This document shows, in pieces, positions 53,837-63,144 of a stretch of 64,000 nucleotides of DNA. The stretch is from assembly GCA_947504195.1 (NCBI GenBank), contig CANNGN010000014.1:1-64000 (forward strand), in the 5' to 3' direction. The notes beneath the pieces are model-generated. The model was not told where the DNA came from. It did not search any database and saw nothing but the letters and a program-made list of their open reading frames with translations. The first letter of the stretch is position 1; every line of letters begins with the position of its first letter. Source of the stretch: an uncultured Vibrio sp. GTDB lineage: Bacteria; Pseudomonadota; Gammaproteobacteria; Enterobacterales; Vibrionaceae. The position numbers were made by a program, and so were the translations under genes.

Positions 53837-56179
53837 GTGAATGTCAAAACACTAAATGAGCTTTCTTTATTAAACACTGCACTATCAGTCAAATACTCAA
53901 ACTACCTAACATCTGCTGCGGAATCCTCAGTCCGTAATAAGACAATACAGCCAGTACTGAATCTTTATGCGGCATACTGTTACTTGGTTGAACAAACCAA
54001 CTACACAGCATTTAAAATATTGAATGACTCAAACTCACTCAATGCACACTTCCAGTCGCTCGTCGGTTTTATTTATAGCAGTGATAGTATCACTATCAAT
54101 CACAGATATACCCTATGCAACCAATTCAAATATCTTTTCCGTTACATTGCACAGGACAAGCAATTAACCCTTGATGAAGTGCAGTTATCAACCGCCAAAA
54201 TTACAGAGGATGCTTCGAACTGTCTAGCACAGTTTCGAAAGCTTGAGATAGATAAAGAAAAAGCTGATTACGTAAAGGGTTGGCAAGTGTTATCAAAAGA
54301 AGGTAAAAGCCTTGAGGTTCATCTTGATACACTTTATGTGAATTTTGGCGAAGCGTTTACAAACAAAGTTCATTTGGCTCTAAAAAACTATGCTTATACA
54401 CAGAAATCAACATCTCTGGCTAAGGCATTAGGAGCACTGAAAGTTCTTTTTTCCGGTATCTCTACTATTTATAACGAACGGGACGGATTGACAATAGAGG
54501 CACTTTTGAGCCGTAATCATGTGCAGCTCTTTTTCCACAAGGTGTTTAAAGTGCTATTTGTGCGCTCCCAAGCAGCCAAGCACTGCCCAAAGACTTTTCA
54601 TGCTCAGTGGCGAAATACCATTAACTTTTATACAGAGTGCTTTATCAACACTGGTGTTTTCTCTGAACCCCACAAATCATTTATCGTTCCAGCTTGGAAA
54701 GACCCGAAAAATGCAGCACCCACTTTTTCAATTGGTGGCAAAGCAACACAGTTAGAAAGCAGCAGATGGTTTGCTAACATCCCACTCAAAATTAAAGATG
54801 AAGAGACTGTTTCAATTATTCAACAACGTATAGAGCGAGACATGGCGCACATCAGGCATATATGTCTCTTGAAGTTTGAGGAGCTTTTAAAGAAAGAAGA
54901 TAGAAATAAAGCTTTTCGTAAAACAGGCTCAGTTAAACCACTGAGCAATAATTCACATATCTCTAAATATAAGAATTTTGTCGGTACAGACAACCTGGAT
55001 AATACAGTAGCAACCTTTAATAAACACGGTATATGTCCTAATTGTTCAAACTATCAATCCTTTTTGGGGTTTCACGGTAATGCTAGCCAACTCCATATTG
55101 AGTTAAACTTACCCACCAAATCAACACTAAGTGCCCTTTTAACCCTTCTTGTGATGGAACACCCTCTGATAACGCCTTCTTGGTTGTCAAATTGGGTGCT
55201 ATTTGATGTAAATGGCAATATGGTGGGCTACAAGCAAGTAGGAAATCAGCACATTGCGGTGAGTTACAAAGTACGCAAGGGAGCTACTAATGCACAACAA
55301 GAAGTTGTGCTCAATGAACTTTCTAAATCTATAGTAGATTTCTTGATATGGCATACTCACATAAGTCGTGAATACCTAAAAGACAGAGGGGATGTGAATT
55401 GGCGAAAGCTGATTTTGACCGCAACCGTTTCCAATGTAGTGTGCCCAAGTAACCTTAACACCACTCTACATTCGGCAAATGATTTTTATTATTGGCTTCA
55501 AGATAAATCGCTCTTTGATCAGGGCAGCGATATCACCCTAGTAGATGCTCAAGCAATTTCTGATATTCATTCATTACGCTCGATTAGACGACACAGAGGT
55601 TTTCAAATTTACTTGGAAACACGTTCAATGGATGCGGTTGCGGAAGCGCTTGGTCATGAAAAGAAAGATGCAAATTTACTGACATCTTATCTTCCGAAGC
55701 CACTTATGGACTTCTTTAATGCGCGCTGGATACGTCAGTTTCAGAACGCTATTTTACTTGAAGCCATGAAAGACTCAGTGTACCGACTTGATGCCGTAAA
55801 CATGAGCACTCAAGATATCGAAGAGTTCTTAAAAAATCACGGTATCAGCAACATTCCAGATCATTCAGATTATGATTTTGTTCAGCAAAACTCTACAGAT
55901 AATGAAGCTTCTGAATCTTTAGTATTTGACCATTTGACATACACTATATCCACCTCTCTATTACAGTTACTTATGGCGATACGCATTGTTGTTGAAAGTA
56001 GCGGTGATGGTGATTCTTTTTTAGATATTGTTTCTCACTGGTATCAATCAGCAGTGTTTGTCTTAGATACGCTAAGTTCAGGTAAGCATGGCGCTGATAA
56101 TGATTTGATGGAAATGCTTGATATTGCGACTAATCACAAGCTGAATGCTGACTTAATTAAAGGAGCGCTGCTATGTTAA
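53837..56179 (+). CDS. large tyrosine-recombinase-like protein of the island (gene A)
   Basis: The start is probably GTG 53837, with TGGAG seven bases upstream; TTG 53831 overlaps that site. The 780-residue product ends with a region resembling the catalytic core of tyrosine recombinases: an Arg-II-like LRSIRRHRG near residue 585, ALGHEKKDAN near 605 and a Tyr in LTSYLPK near 620. HxxR is replaced by RxxR and I see no clear first arginine. A zinc-ribbon-like CPNC with two following histidines lies near 400. It overlaps gene B by 7 bp. It may be a degenerate or accessory recombinase. Confidence 0.65.
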   Translation: MNVKTLNELSLLNTALSVKYSNYLTSAAESSVRNKTIQPVLNLYAAYCYLVEQTNYTAFKILNDSNSLNAHFQSLVGFIYSSDSITINHRYTLCNQFKYLFRYIAQDKQLTLDEVQLSTAKITEDASNCLAQFRKLEIDKEKADYVKGWQVLSKEGKSLEVHLDTLYVNFGEAFTNKVHLALKNYAYTQKSTSLAKALGALKVLFSGISTIYNERDGLTIEALLSRNHVQLFFHKVFKVLFVRSQAAKHCPKTFHAQWRNTINFYTECFINTGVFSEPHKSFIVPAWKDPKNAAPTFSIGGKATQLESSRWFANIPLKIKDEETVSIIQQRIERDMAHIRHICLLKFEELLKKEDRNKAFRKTGSVKPLSNNSHISKYKNFVGTDNLDNTVATFNKHGICPNCSNYQSFLGFHGNASQLHIELNLPTKSTLSALLTLLVMEHPLITPSWLSNWVLFDVNGNMVGYKQVGNQHIAVSYKVRKGATNAQQEVVLNELSKSIVDFLIWHTHISREYLKDRGDVNWRKLILTATVSNVVCPSNLNTTLHSANDFYYWLQDKSLFDQGSDITLVDAQAISDIHSLRSIRRHRGFQIYLETRSMDAVAEALGHEKKDANLLTSYLPKPLMDFFNARWIRQFQNAILLEAMKDSVYRLDAVNMSTQDIEEFLKNHGISNIPDHSDYDFVQQNSTDNEASESLVFDHLTYTISTSLLQLLMAIRIVVESSGDGDSFLDIVSHWYQSAVFVLDTLSSGKHGADNDLMEMLDIATNHKLNADLIKGALLC

Positions 56180-58584
56180 GTGTTGCAATCGACAATTCCT
56201 CCATTGCTAATCTCATTGAAGACATCGTGCTTGACCGTTCGAGGTTGAATGGCCTAAGTACTGAGACTCTTGAAGAGATTATAAATTTTTCAGTAGTTAC
56301 TGATGACTATCGAGCATTAGATATCATTACACATATCCATACGGGTATCTACGGCTACGATGACAGGCAGCCCGAATGGTTAGAATCCAGTTTTTCCGCA
56401 ACCAAATGGGTACTAATATTTGGAAAAACCCCAAAAACGATACATTGGGACACGGTTTATTTGGACGATGGAAAGAAACTAACGAACACAAAGCATCAAA
56501 AGTTATTAAATAGTTTCAAATACTGGATTACAGCGGCAGATAACCCACTTGAAAACGGTGGGAAAATTATCAGCCCAGTAACTGCTTGTCATAAAGTTAC
56601 AAAAGTTATCGCCCTCATCAATGCTATCTTGCTGCACTCTAAGGAGTTAAAACTGGCAAAATATCACCTTCTGAATGTAAATGATGACTTTTGGTTGAAC
56701 ATTTTGATGAAATACGCCGAGCACGGAAGTTTCCACGGCGTGTACGAGATTGATAAGCGCACCCAAGTACTACTTGATACTGCTTCTCAAGGTGTTTCAG
56801 ATGCAGATGTGCAAGCGTTTAAAGCTAAGTATCCCTACATTTCACAAAACAATGCTCAAGATGAAATTTGCTTATCCCTAGCTGATAGGGATAAGTCGTG
56901 TGCTTGGCTTTTTGAGCACGGTTATTATCGAACTAGAGAAGTCACTAGACTTGTTGGCAATAGCACTGTGCTGGGTGAATTGTTGTTTGATGGTAAGATG
57001 CTTTATCACGATATCAACTTACCCAATTACGCAGAGCTTCACCTCCAAGAGCCAAAACGAAACTCAGAGTATCGGGCTGTTGAGAATAGAGATACCTCAA
57101 TAGGCACGAACCAAAACACAATCAAGGCATACATTGAAGCAATTCGATTGATTAATACTAATCTTGAACGTGAAGATGCTGCAAGTCCCTTAATTCCGTC
57201 CGAGCGTATCAGTGCAGGTCATATTGGTTGGTTAGTTAGTTTAAAAAAAACAGGACGTACTCGCACTTTATCGCCTAAATTTGTATTTAATTTAATTCGT
57301 CAGTGCTACGACTTTTCACAAGAGCATTTACCTTCAGAGGAAGGCGCTGTTACTTTACTAGACGAAACGTTAACTCTGCTATCTAAAGCAAGAAGTAAAT
57401 CTACTAGAATATACTCCAATAATCTCCGTCCACACGAAGGCGCCTTAGCTTGGAATGAAGAGTTGCACAGAGAGATGTCTAGTACTGAGCGAGGTTATTG
57501 GTTTCAAACGGACGCAATCAATTGCTTAAGTAATGAATACATAAAAAAAGGAATAAAGCAGGTTCAAGGCTTTGTTGAAAGCACTGAAAAGCGCCACGAA
57601 CGTATTCGAGCCAACGAAAGTTTGTTTGATTTGTTCTCTGTTCTGCAAGGCGCTATACAGGTCTTGGTGGGAGCAATCATGGCTCGGAGACAAGATGAGT
57701 TAGTCAAATTGAAATCTCATGGCAATCTATCACCCCATGTAGACCCTTTTTCAAAAGAAGGACTAAAGACTGAATACAGCTTGAAGTTTGAGGTAAAGAA
57801 AACTGGTTCAAAAGGCTTAAATGCTCCCGTAGAAAGACCGATCCCTTTATCTATTGCCAGGTTCATCTGGCAACTGGAGCAATTTAACATCAAAGCCTGT
57901 GAGTTAAACTTATCCAAAGGAAAGTTGTCTCTGTTTAACAATTTAGAATCACAGCGATGCCAGTTAAGTCAGGTAAATTCTAATACGCACAACGCACATA
58001 TCGATGCTTTATGTGATTACTTAGAAACGGACTTAGTAGAGTACGACAACGGTGAGTACCGCCGGAATTATGTTCGTCAACACCAATTGAGACGCTTCTT
58101 TGCGATGGCATTTTTTTGGTCTAAAGGGTTTGATGGCATGGATGCTTTGCGCTGGATGCTCGGACATTCAGACATGGAACACCTATACCACTACATCTCA
58201 GAATCGGAGACAGGGACGGTACTAAATGGAGCTAAAGCCAGTGTAATTGTTCGTGGTCTTGTCGATACCACCTCTGAACTTGCGAAGCTCGAAGGAATAG
58301 AAGAGGTTCGCAAAGTGATTGCAGAGCGTCTGACTGGCGATAGTTTAACACCGATCACTATAGAGTCGGTGAGTGAAGCAGCAGAAGACTATGATGATGA
58401 ATCTTATCTAACGGTCCCTCATATTAGTCAACTTCAAAAAGAGCAGGACATTGAAACGGAGGTTATCCATCTTTTAGAAGAGGGACGAATCACGCTTGAG
58501 CCCGAGTTCTTTACCGTAGATGATTGTGATGGGGGTGGCACTCAAACCTTTAACTTAATTCTAAAAATCAAAAACCTTGATTGA
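56173..58584 (+). CDS. large tyrosine recombinase of the island (gene B)
   Basis: This 803-residue protein has a full set of tyrosine recombinase residues in its C-terminal half: Arg-I in MARRQDELVKL near residue 503, a Lys-bearing beta hairpin (KFEVKKTGSKG) near 540, HQLRRFF near 637, LGHSDMEH near 663 and the nucleophile Tyr in LYHYIS near 673. The N-terminal 450 residues match no domain I know. It is far longer than ordinary phage integrases, as TnpB-type recombinases are. It is translationally coupled to gene A. Confidence 0.75.
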   Translation: MLSVAIDNSSIANLIEDIVLDRSRLNGLSTETLEEIINFSVVTDDYRALDIITHIHTGIYGYDDRQPEWLESSFSATKWVLIFGKTPKTIHWDTVYLDDGKKLTNTKHQKLLNSFKYWITAADNPLENGGKIISPVTACHKVTKVIALINAILLHSKELKLAKYHLLNVNDDFWLNILMKYAEHGSFHGVYEIDKRTQVLLDTASQGVSDADVQAFKAKYPYISQNNAQDEICLSLADRDKSCAWLFEHGYYRTREVTRLVGNSTVLGELLFDGKMLYHDINLPNYAELHLQEPKRNSEYRAVENRDTSIGTNQNTIKAYIEAIRLINTNLEREDAASPLIPSERISAGHIGWLVSLKKTGRTRTLSPKFVFNLIRQCYDFSQEHLPSEEGAVTLLDETLTLLSKARSKSTRIYSNNLRPHEGALAWNEELHREMSSTERGYWFQTDAINCLSNEYIKKGIKQVQGFVESTEKRHERIRANESLFDLFSVLQGAIQVLVGAIMARRQDELVKLKSHGNLSPHVDPFSKEGLKTEYSLKFEVKKTGSKGLNAPVERPIPLSIARFIWQLEQFNIKACELNLSKGKLSLFNNLESQRCQLSQVNSNTHNAHIDALCDYLETDLVEYDNGEYRRNYVRQHQLRRFFAMAFFWSKGFDGMDALRWMLGHSDMEHLYHYISESETGTVLNGAKASVIVRGLVDTTSELAKLEGIEEVRKVIAERLTGDSLTPITIESVSEAAEDYDDESYLTVPHISQLQKEQDIETEVIHLLEEGRITLEPEFFTVDDCDGGGTQTFNLILKIKNLD

Positions 58585-58593
58585 GGGGGGATA

Positions 58594-59124
58594 ATGAAAG
58601 TTTTAGAGAAAAACCAAACTAAGGTACTTGAAACAGAAAAACTGTTAAGAGAAATTATTACATCCCCCATTGAGTTTAAAAGAGATGAAGAACTAATAAA
58701 AGCACTCAAGTCGCAATCGGCTATCGCTAAATATCGTAACCAAGAGCGGAACATAGCCTCATGCTCATTAAACACGGTCAAAAATATTTCAGAAGCACTT
58801 TTAGAGAGAGGCTTCTTATCCCTAGATGAACTGCGGATCAATGCAAAGCTGGCGGTAGAGGCTGTGCATCATGCTGAGAAAACATTCAAAGGTAACAAGC
58901 AAACCGTCGTGGGTTTAAAGCATAAAGTCGCAGAGCTTGAATCGGAACTGGATGCAGCGCAGCGCAGCAACTCTTTACTGACAGGTATGGTCTCTGAGTT
59001 ACGCTCTAGGCTAAAGCAACTGTCTGTGCATGAAGGGACAGTAGAAGAACGGCAGGAGCTTAACCGAGAGTACAATAGGAAGATTGAAGCACAGATGAAT
59101 TACACACTGAATGGGGAAGTGTGA
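58594..59124 (+). CDS. small coiled-coil accessory protein of the recombinase module (gene C)
   Basis: The 176-residue product has a helical N-terminal half with a possible DNA-binding segment (NTVKNISEALLERGFLSLDE, about residues 49-68) and a heptad-like coiled coil from about 105 to 155 (LKHKVAELESELDAAQRSNS). In position and type it recalls TnpC of Tn554, which assists recombination and sets orientation. The start has a strong GAGGGGG ribosome site. Its stop overlaps the next start (TGATG). Confidence 0.6.
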   Translation: MKVLEKNQTKVLETEKLLREIITSPIEFKRDEELIKALKSQSAIAKYRNQERNIASCSLNTVKNISEALLERGFLSLDELRINAKLAVEAVHHAEKTFKGNKQTVVGLKHKVAELESELDAAQRSNSLLTGMVSELRSRLKQLSVHEGTVEERQELNREYNRKIEAQMNYTLNGEV

Positions 59125-60482
59125 TGGCGGTTCGCAAGCTTAAGGATTTTGAACAATGGAGCCACCTAGGGTTTGATGGTGCGCTAGTATTTCGTAAGCC
59201 TTTGGACATCCCATTCGTAACCTACAGTAACCATGTGCCATGCTATGAAGCTAATGCATATATTCATAAGTTGATATTGAGAAATCTAAAAAGTGACACA
59301 ATTCGTGGATATGCGCACGATATCATTCACTTGGTGCACTTTATTGAAAAACAGCCATTATTAAACCGATTTAGCCAGCTTACAGACGAAACATTTACCC
59401 TTTTTATTCAATCTCTACAAGCAGATAGGACAGCGCTCGGTGAGCTAAAACGGAAGAATAACTCCGTTATAAAGATCGCCTATACTTGCTTAGACTTCTT
59501 GCAGTTTGTCCAAGATTTTCATGATTTGAGAGCTTTTATTGGTAGGGATAAAGGTAATTCTATTCAGATACTTGAAAAGCCTTATAAGCGCAAGCAGGAA
59601 GGCCGAAGAGGGTTTATTGAAGGTGTCAAAGTCACTCATACGGCCGTGCCAACGAAAGATGAAATCAAGAAGCGTCACCCTGTATCGGGAGATGATGCCT
59701 TGCGCGTGTGGGAGTTTATAAAGTCTCAGAAAAACAAAGATAAACGCAGAAGAGACATGGCGTTATACACTTCAATGGAGCAATTAGGCGCTCGTGTATC
59801 GGAGCTTCATTTGATTAAAATGACTGATTATCAGGAAGCGAGACGCACAGGTATGCTCACTCTTACTAGCTTAAAGCGTAAAGACGATAACACCACTAGA
59901 AAGATTCCTGTGTCACACCTTTTACTATCTGTTATTGCGGATTACATCAAAATTCGCAAGAAAGTAATGAAGAAGAAAGCTAAGCATGACTACCTCTTTA
60001 TCAGCTTAAAGACAGGTCAACCCTTATCCGCTGATTCGTGGACAACGTACATGAACTTATGGAGAAAAGAGCTTGGCATCGAAGGAGAGTTACATCCACA
60101 CCTTTGGAGGCATGCATTTATTACAGACAAACTTAAGGAGCTTATACTGGCTACTAAAGAAGTGAATGATAAAGATGATTTTAGAAAACATTTGCTACAC
60201 ACACAAACGTTTAAAATGCAGCTTCAGCAGTGGACTGGGCACACAATACTTAGTTCGTTGGATGTCTACATTGATTTGGCTTTTGCTGATATTCATGGCT
60301 ACACAGAGGTATACAATGCAGTTTCTCTAAAGTCGAGTGTTGACTTTGCTAAGCGTCAAATAGAGTTATTAGAAGAACAAATAGAAAGAAAAGAGCTAAC
60401 AACTACCGGAGCCCTCGGTGAAATCAAAAGGTTGTTAGGGGCTTTTCAGACGGATATTGATAAAAGCATTATTTCCTCATGA
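59124..60482 (+). CDS. tyrosine-type site-specific recombinase of the island (gene D)
   Basis: Starting at ATG 59124 (452 residues; GTG 59121 also possible), this is a clear tyrosine recombinase. Arg-I lies in LGARVSELHLIK near residue 222, Lys in SLKRKDDNT near 252, HLWRHAFIT near 325, WTGHTILS near 371 and the nucleophile Tyr in LDVYIDLAF near 382. An N-terminal SAM-like core-binding domain (about 45-140) is visible. It closes the four-gene module. With gene B it gives two apparently active recombinases. Confidence 0.88.
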   Translation: MAVRKLKDFEQWSHLGFDGALVFRKPLDIPFVTYSNHVPCYEANAYIHKLILRNLKSDTIRGYAHDIIHLVHFIEKQPLLNRFSQLTDETFTLFIQSLQADRTALGELKRKNNSVIKIAYTCLDFLQFVQDFHDLRAFIGRDKGNSIQILEKPYKRKQEGRRGFIEGVKVTHTAVPTKDEIKKRHPVSGDDALRVWEFIKSQKNKDKRRRDMALYTSMEQLGARVSELHLIKMTDYQEARRTGMLTLTSLKRKDDNTTRKIPVSHLLLSVIADYIKIRKKVMKKKAKHDYLFISLKTGQPLSADSWTTYMNLWRKELGIEGELHPHLWRHAFITDKLKELILATKEVNDKDDFRKHLLHTQTFKMQLQQWTGHTILSSLDVYIDLAFADIHGYTEVYNAVSLKSSVDFAKRQIELLEEQIERKELTTTGALGEIKRLLGAFQTDIDKSIISS

Positions 60483-60565
60483 CAGTAGAGCTTTATTCTG
60501 TCTCAATTATAGATAATTGTAGTGTTAGTGGGTTTTCTAAATTAGCAATAGATGAATTGGTTTAA
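60479..60565 (+). CDS. possible 28-codon coupled small frame after the recombinase
   Basis: An ATG overlaps the gene D stop (ATGA) and opens a 28-codon frame, MTVELYSVSIIDNCSVSGFS and eight more residues. Stop-start overlaps are used between the other genes of the module, which is the only support. No similarity is recognised, so it could be chance. Confidence 0.2.
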   Translation: MTVELYSVSIIDNCSVSGFSKLAIDELV

Positions 60566-60594
60566 ATGTAGATGTCGGTGGATAATATAGTTCG

Positions 60595-60607
60595 ATCAAA
60601 ACATATC
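60595..60607 (+). repeat. island repeat motif, copy 2
   Basis: ATCAAAACATATC matches 12 of 13 bases of the motif at the island's left end (53703-53715) in the same orientation. It lies between the recombinase module and the Xre-family gene, in a 175-bp gap that otherwise shows nothing clear. Confidence 0.45.
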
Positions 60608-60657
60608 TAAAATAAGACAGTTTCCATCTATAAAACAATAAAGTTTGATCATTTTAT

Positions 60658-60969
60658 CTATTCTCTGTTCGAATGCTTAAGTTTATCAATCAACGACTTC
60701 TTATCATCATTACTGAGATTAGAAATCAAAACAGCTAGTTCTGCGCTTTGGTCATCTTCACAAAAAAAGTAGTTTAACGGTACGCCCAACTCATTCGCTA
60801 GTTTTCGCAAAGTATCAACATCTGGGAGATGTCTACCCTTTTCATAGTGGTTCATTCGACCACTCGCAGAGCCTTCATCCATACCGACTCTTATACCAAG
60901 TTCTTTCTGCGAAATGCCCATTTTCTTACGAGCTTGTTTGAGGCGTGCTGGAATTGGATTGTTATGCAA
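60658..60969 (-). CDS. XRE-family helix-turn-helix regulator
   Basis: The 103-residue protein has a Cro/C1-type HTH at the N-terminus (LKQARKKMGISQKELGIRVG, about residues 9-28, then MNHYEKGRHLPDVDTLRKLA) and a short acidic tail. It probably represses its own promoter and the divergent gene. Two matched palindromes lie between them. It may keep the island quiet, as phage-type repressors do; that is inference. Confidence 0.85.
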   Translation of the reverse strand: MHNNPIPARLKQARKKMGISQKELGIRVGMDEGSASGRMNHYEKGRHLPDVDTLRKLANELGVPLNYFFCEDDQSAELAVLISNLSNDDKKSLIDKLKHSNRE

Positions 60970-60997
60970 CGTTTTATCATCTTATAATTCTCACATG

Positions 60998-61046
60998 CTT
61001 AGATTGTCTAAGTTTCTCTCAGTTGTGTATACTTAGCAATCCTAAG
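60998..61046. promoter_or_regulatory. paired operators between the XRE regulator and the divergent gene
   Basis: CTTAGATTGTCTAAG (60998-61012) and CTTAGCAATCCTAAG (61032-61046) share the pattern CTTAGN5CTAAG. Their centres are 34 bp apart, in the 105-bp gap between divergent genes. They are likely binding sites for the XRE-family protein. Confidence 0.75.
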
Positions 61047-61074
61047 TTTTGTAAAAGTTGAGATTTCATAAAAA

Positions 61075-61572
61075 ATGCGTCAAAGAGTTAAAATTAGTCA
61101 AAAGTTTAGATCTCTCTTAGCTTTAATAGAACACGACAGAATAAGCCGTGAAGAATTGATCCAGCTAGCACTGGAAACCACAAATTTTAATAAAACTCAA
61201 GCAACTCGATTGATTGCTCGGAATGTTCATGTATTGGTGAAACATGGATTGATACAACCGTTAGGAAAAAGAAAAGAGCGATATTATGATTTTTCTCAAG
61301 TCCGAAACGATCATGTAAATACGAAGATAATCGATCAGACGACTAGTGAATTAGTAGCAATTGAGTCTAGAGTTAGCGAGGAAATTAAAGTTTTAGATTC
61401 CGAAATAAAAACCTACAACGAGCTTTGGGAGAAATACCCTGAAAAACGTAGTCAAATTGATATGCTGTTGGAGCAGGCTAAACGAGAGCACTTTGCTCTA
61501 ACTGGCAAAGAAAGAGCCTTGAAGCGTCTTATTTTTTCACAACAACAGTTATTAACTAAGGCTGACAAATAA
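61075..61572 (+). CDS. winged-helix / coiled-coil protein of unknown function
   Basis: The 165-residue product begins with what looks like a winged helix (FRSLLALIEHDRISREELIQ, then VHVLVKHGLIQPLGKRKERY, about residues 11-70) and continues as a long charged helix (about 90-150). It is divergent to the XRE regulator and shares its operators. It may be a transcription factor or an activator of transfer or excision. No family is recognised. Confidence 0.55.
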   Translation: MRQRVKISQKFRSLLALIEHDRISREELIQLALETTNFNKTQATRLIARNVHVLVKHGLIQPLGKRKERYYDFSQVRNDHVNTKIIDQTTSELVAIESRVSEEIKVLDSEIKTYNELWEKYPEKRSQIDMLLEQAKREHFALTGKERALKRLIFSQQQLLTKADK

Positions 61573-61645
61573 GTTTACTAAACAGTGAAAACCTACCACT
61601 TACTACAAACTACTTTTTGTCATTGCGTCACCTGTTAATTTATGG

Positions 61646-61660
61646 GGTGATGATATCACC
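61646..61660. repeat. short inverted repeat in the gap before the 83-residue gene
   Basis: GGTGAT and ATCACC flank a 3-base centre. The surrounding 250 bp (61573-61822) hold no gene. A GTCACC at about 61628 can compete for pairing. It is too short to assign. Confidence 0.3.
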
Positions 61661-61822
61661 TCTAACTAGATGGCCAAATTAACCGTTCCACTACAGATTG
61701 TAGTTAAAAGGAAATAAAGGTCGTTTACGGCAATCGTCACAATCTTCAATACTTTACTCAATCAACACAACAACACCAATCATTGCATAATCTTATAGCT
61801 AATTAATTACTGAGAGAGTGTT

Positions 61823-62074
61823 ATGGATACCAACGTTAATATTATTATCGAAATCGCCAAACGCATAACAACTAAAGACCCTAAGTCAATTTATCTATAT
61901 AGCGGGCTATTGTTTGAAGCAGAAGGTAAAGCTAACAAATTAAATGACATGGGTACAATTTCGGCGATCACTTGGTTATGCCATGAAAGTTCATATATGA
62001 ATAAACTGGGTTATTGTTATCGAGAGAAAGAAGTTATTGAGAGTTTGGTAATGGTAGAACTATCAAAGCTGTAA
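61823..62074 (+). CDS. hypothetical protein (83 residues)
   Basis: The frame starts at ATG 61823 with GAGAG nine bases upstream. The product has a helical look (NVNIIIEIAKRITTKDPKSI, GTISAITWLCHESSYMNKLG) and no membrane segment or signal. I do not recognise it. It is cargo of the comM island. Confidence 0.5.
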   Translation: MDTNVNIIIEIAKRITTKDPKSIYLYSGLLFEAEGKANKLNDMGTISAITWLCHESSYMNKLGYCYREKEVIESLVMVELSKL

Positions 62075-62276
62075 TGAGTTACCCGGTATAGCGGGTGAGC
62101 TAGCGAGGTTCTGGACAAAAGCGATTTAGAGTACCTACACAAATTTCTACCACGTCGACTCTTCCATACAAGTTGCTAAAATCGCGACTACACGTATATC
62201 TACATTGAGAATTATATGAGTAGATGGTTAGTATAAGACTAAGCTCATATATAACTATTATTTCTAGGAAGTCAGT

Positions 62277-62888
62277 ATGCTTAGGTTGAAACATTTAATT
62301 TGTGTTTTCCCATTATTATTTTTAACAGCTTGTCAAATTGAAGGAGATGAAGAGCAAGAGGAAGGTTCTACTGAATATGTAATTCAAATAGGCGATGTCT
62401 ATATTGAAATGACAGAAGAAATCATCGAAGAGTTAGAAAGTGAAGACACCTTCAGAGGTCAACTTGGTATTATGTACGAAAATTTTGAGCCGCAACTTAA
62501 CCGCGATGATAGTTACGTAGGTATCGATACTCTAAACAATGGAATTCGAGATGACATCGAAGCATTTATCGAAGGAATCCAAGCAGAAGAGTCGGCAAAA
62601 AGTGCAATGAAACAAGCTGCTCGTACCTTGCAAGATGTACTAACCATAGACTATACACAAGATGATGGAAGGGCCATCGGTTACGAAAAGATGAACGACA
62701 TCTCAAAAGTACTCGCATGCTATGGCTATCTGGGTATAGCTGGTAGTGATATGTATAGTTTTAACATCATGCTTGAATCGTTAACATACAACACTAAAAA
62801 TCGAATGACGCGCTATATGGACTTTTCCAAGGCGATAAGCGGAGGTTCATTTGGTAATCTAGATGACAAGGAGGAGTATTGTGAATAA
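62277..62888 (+). CDS. predicted lipoprotein of unknown function
   Basis: The 203-residue product has a typical lipoprotein signal: basic start MLRLKHL, hydrophobic core and lipobox LTAC, so Cys19 would be lipidated. The mature part is very acidic at first (EGDEEQEEG) and then helical, with no family recognised. AGGAAG lies seven bases before the start. Asp is not next to the Cys (CQIE), so outer-membrane sorting is expected by the E. coli rule. It stands alone in the island. Confidence 0.65.
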   Translation: MLRLKHLICVFPLLFLTACQIEGDEEQEEGSTEYVIQIGDVYIEMTEEIIEELESEDTFRGQLGIMYENFEPQLNRDDSYVGIDTLNNGIRDDIEAFIEGIQAEESAKSAMKQAARTLQDVLTIDYTQDDGRAIGYEKMNDISKVLACYGYLGIAGSDMYSFNIMLESLTYNTKNRMTRYMDFSKAISGGSFGNLDDKEEYCE

Positions 62889-63144
62889 TCGATATATTTT
62901 GTCGATATTTTGTAACAGTTCAATAGTGACTCTCGAATCATGATCTGTATTCGCCGATATGTCTGACTCATTTTTGGACAAAAGCTTGCTAGCGCCTTTA
63001 CTAAATTAGTAATTCATGAATAACAATAAGTATGGATAGTCACTTAGCTTAGTGTCCAGTATTGATGGGTCAGCCCACACAAAACCAACCTTGAACTCAG
63101 AATATCAAGCGTTGCGAATCTGATTAAATTTATTGTTAAATCTC

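Noticed and set aside
53685..60482. Assignment of the recombination module to a named element (Tn554, gamma-mobile-trio, strand-biased circularising element)
   Set aside because: Gene number, sizes and order fit none of them fully from memory, and I could not run a search. I kept the description general.
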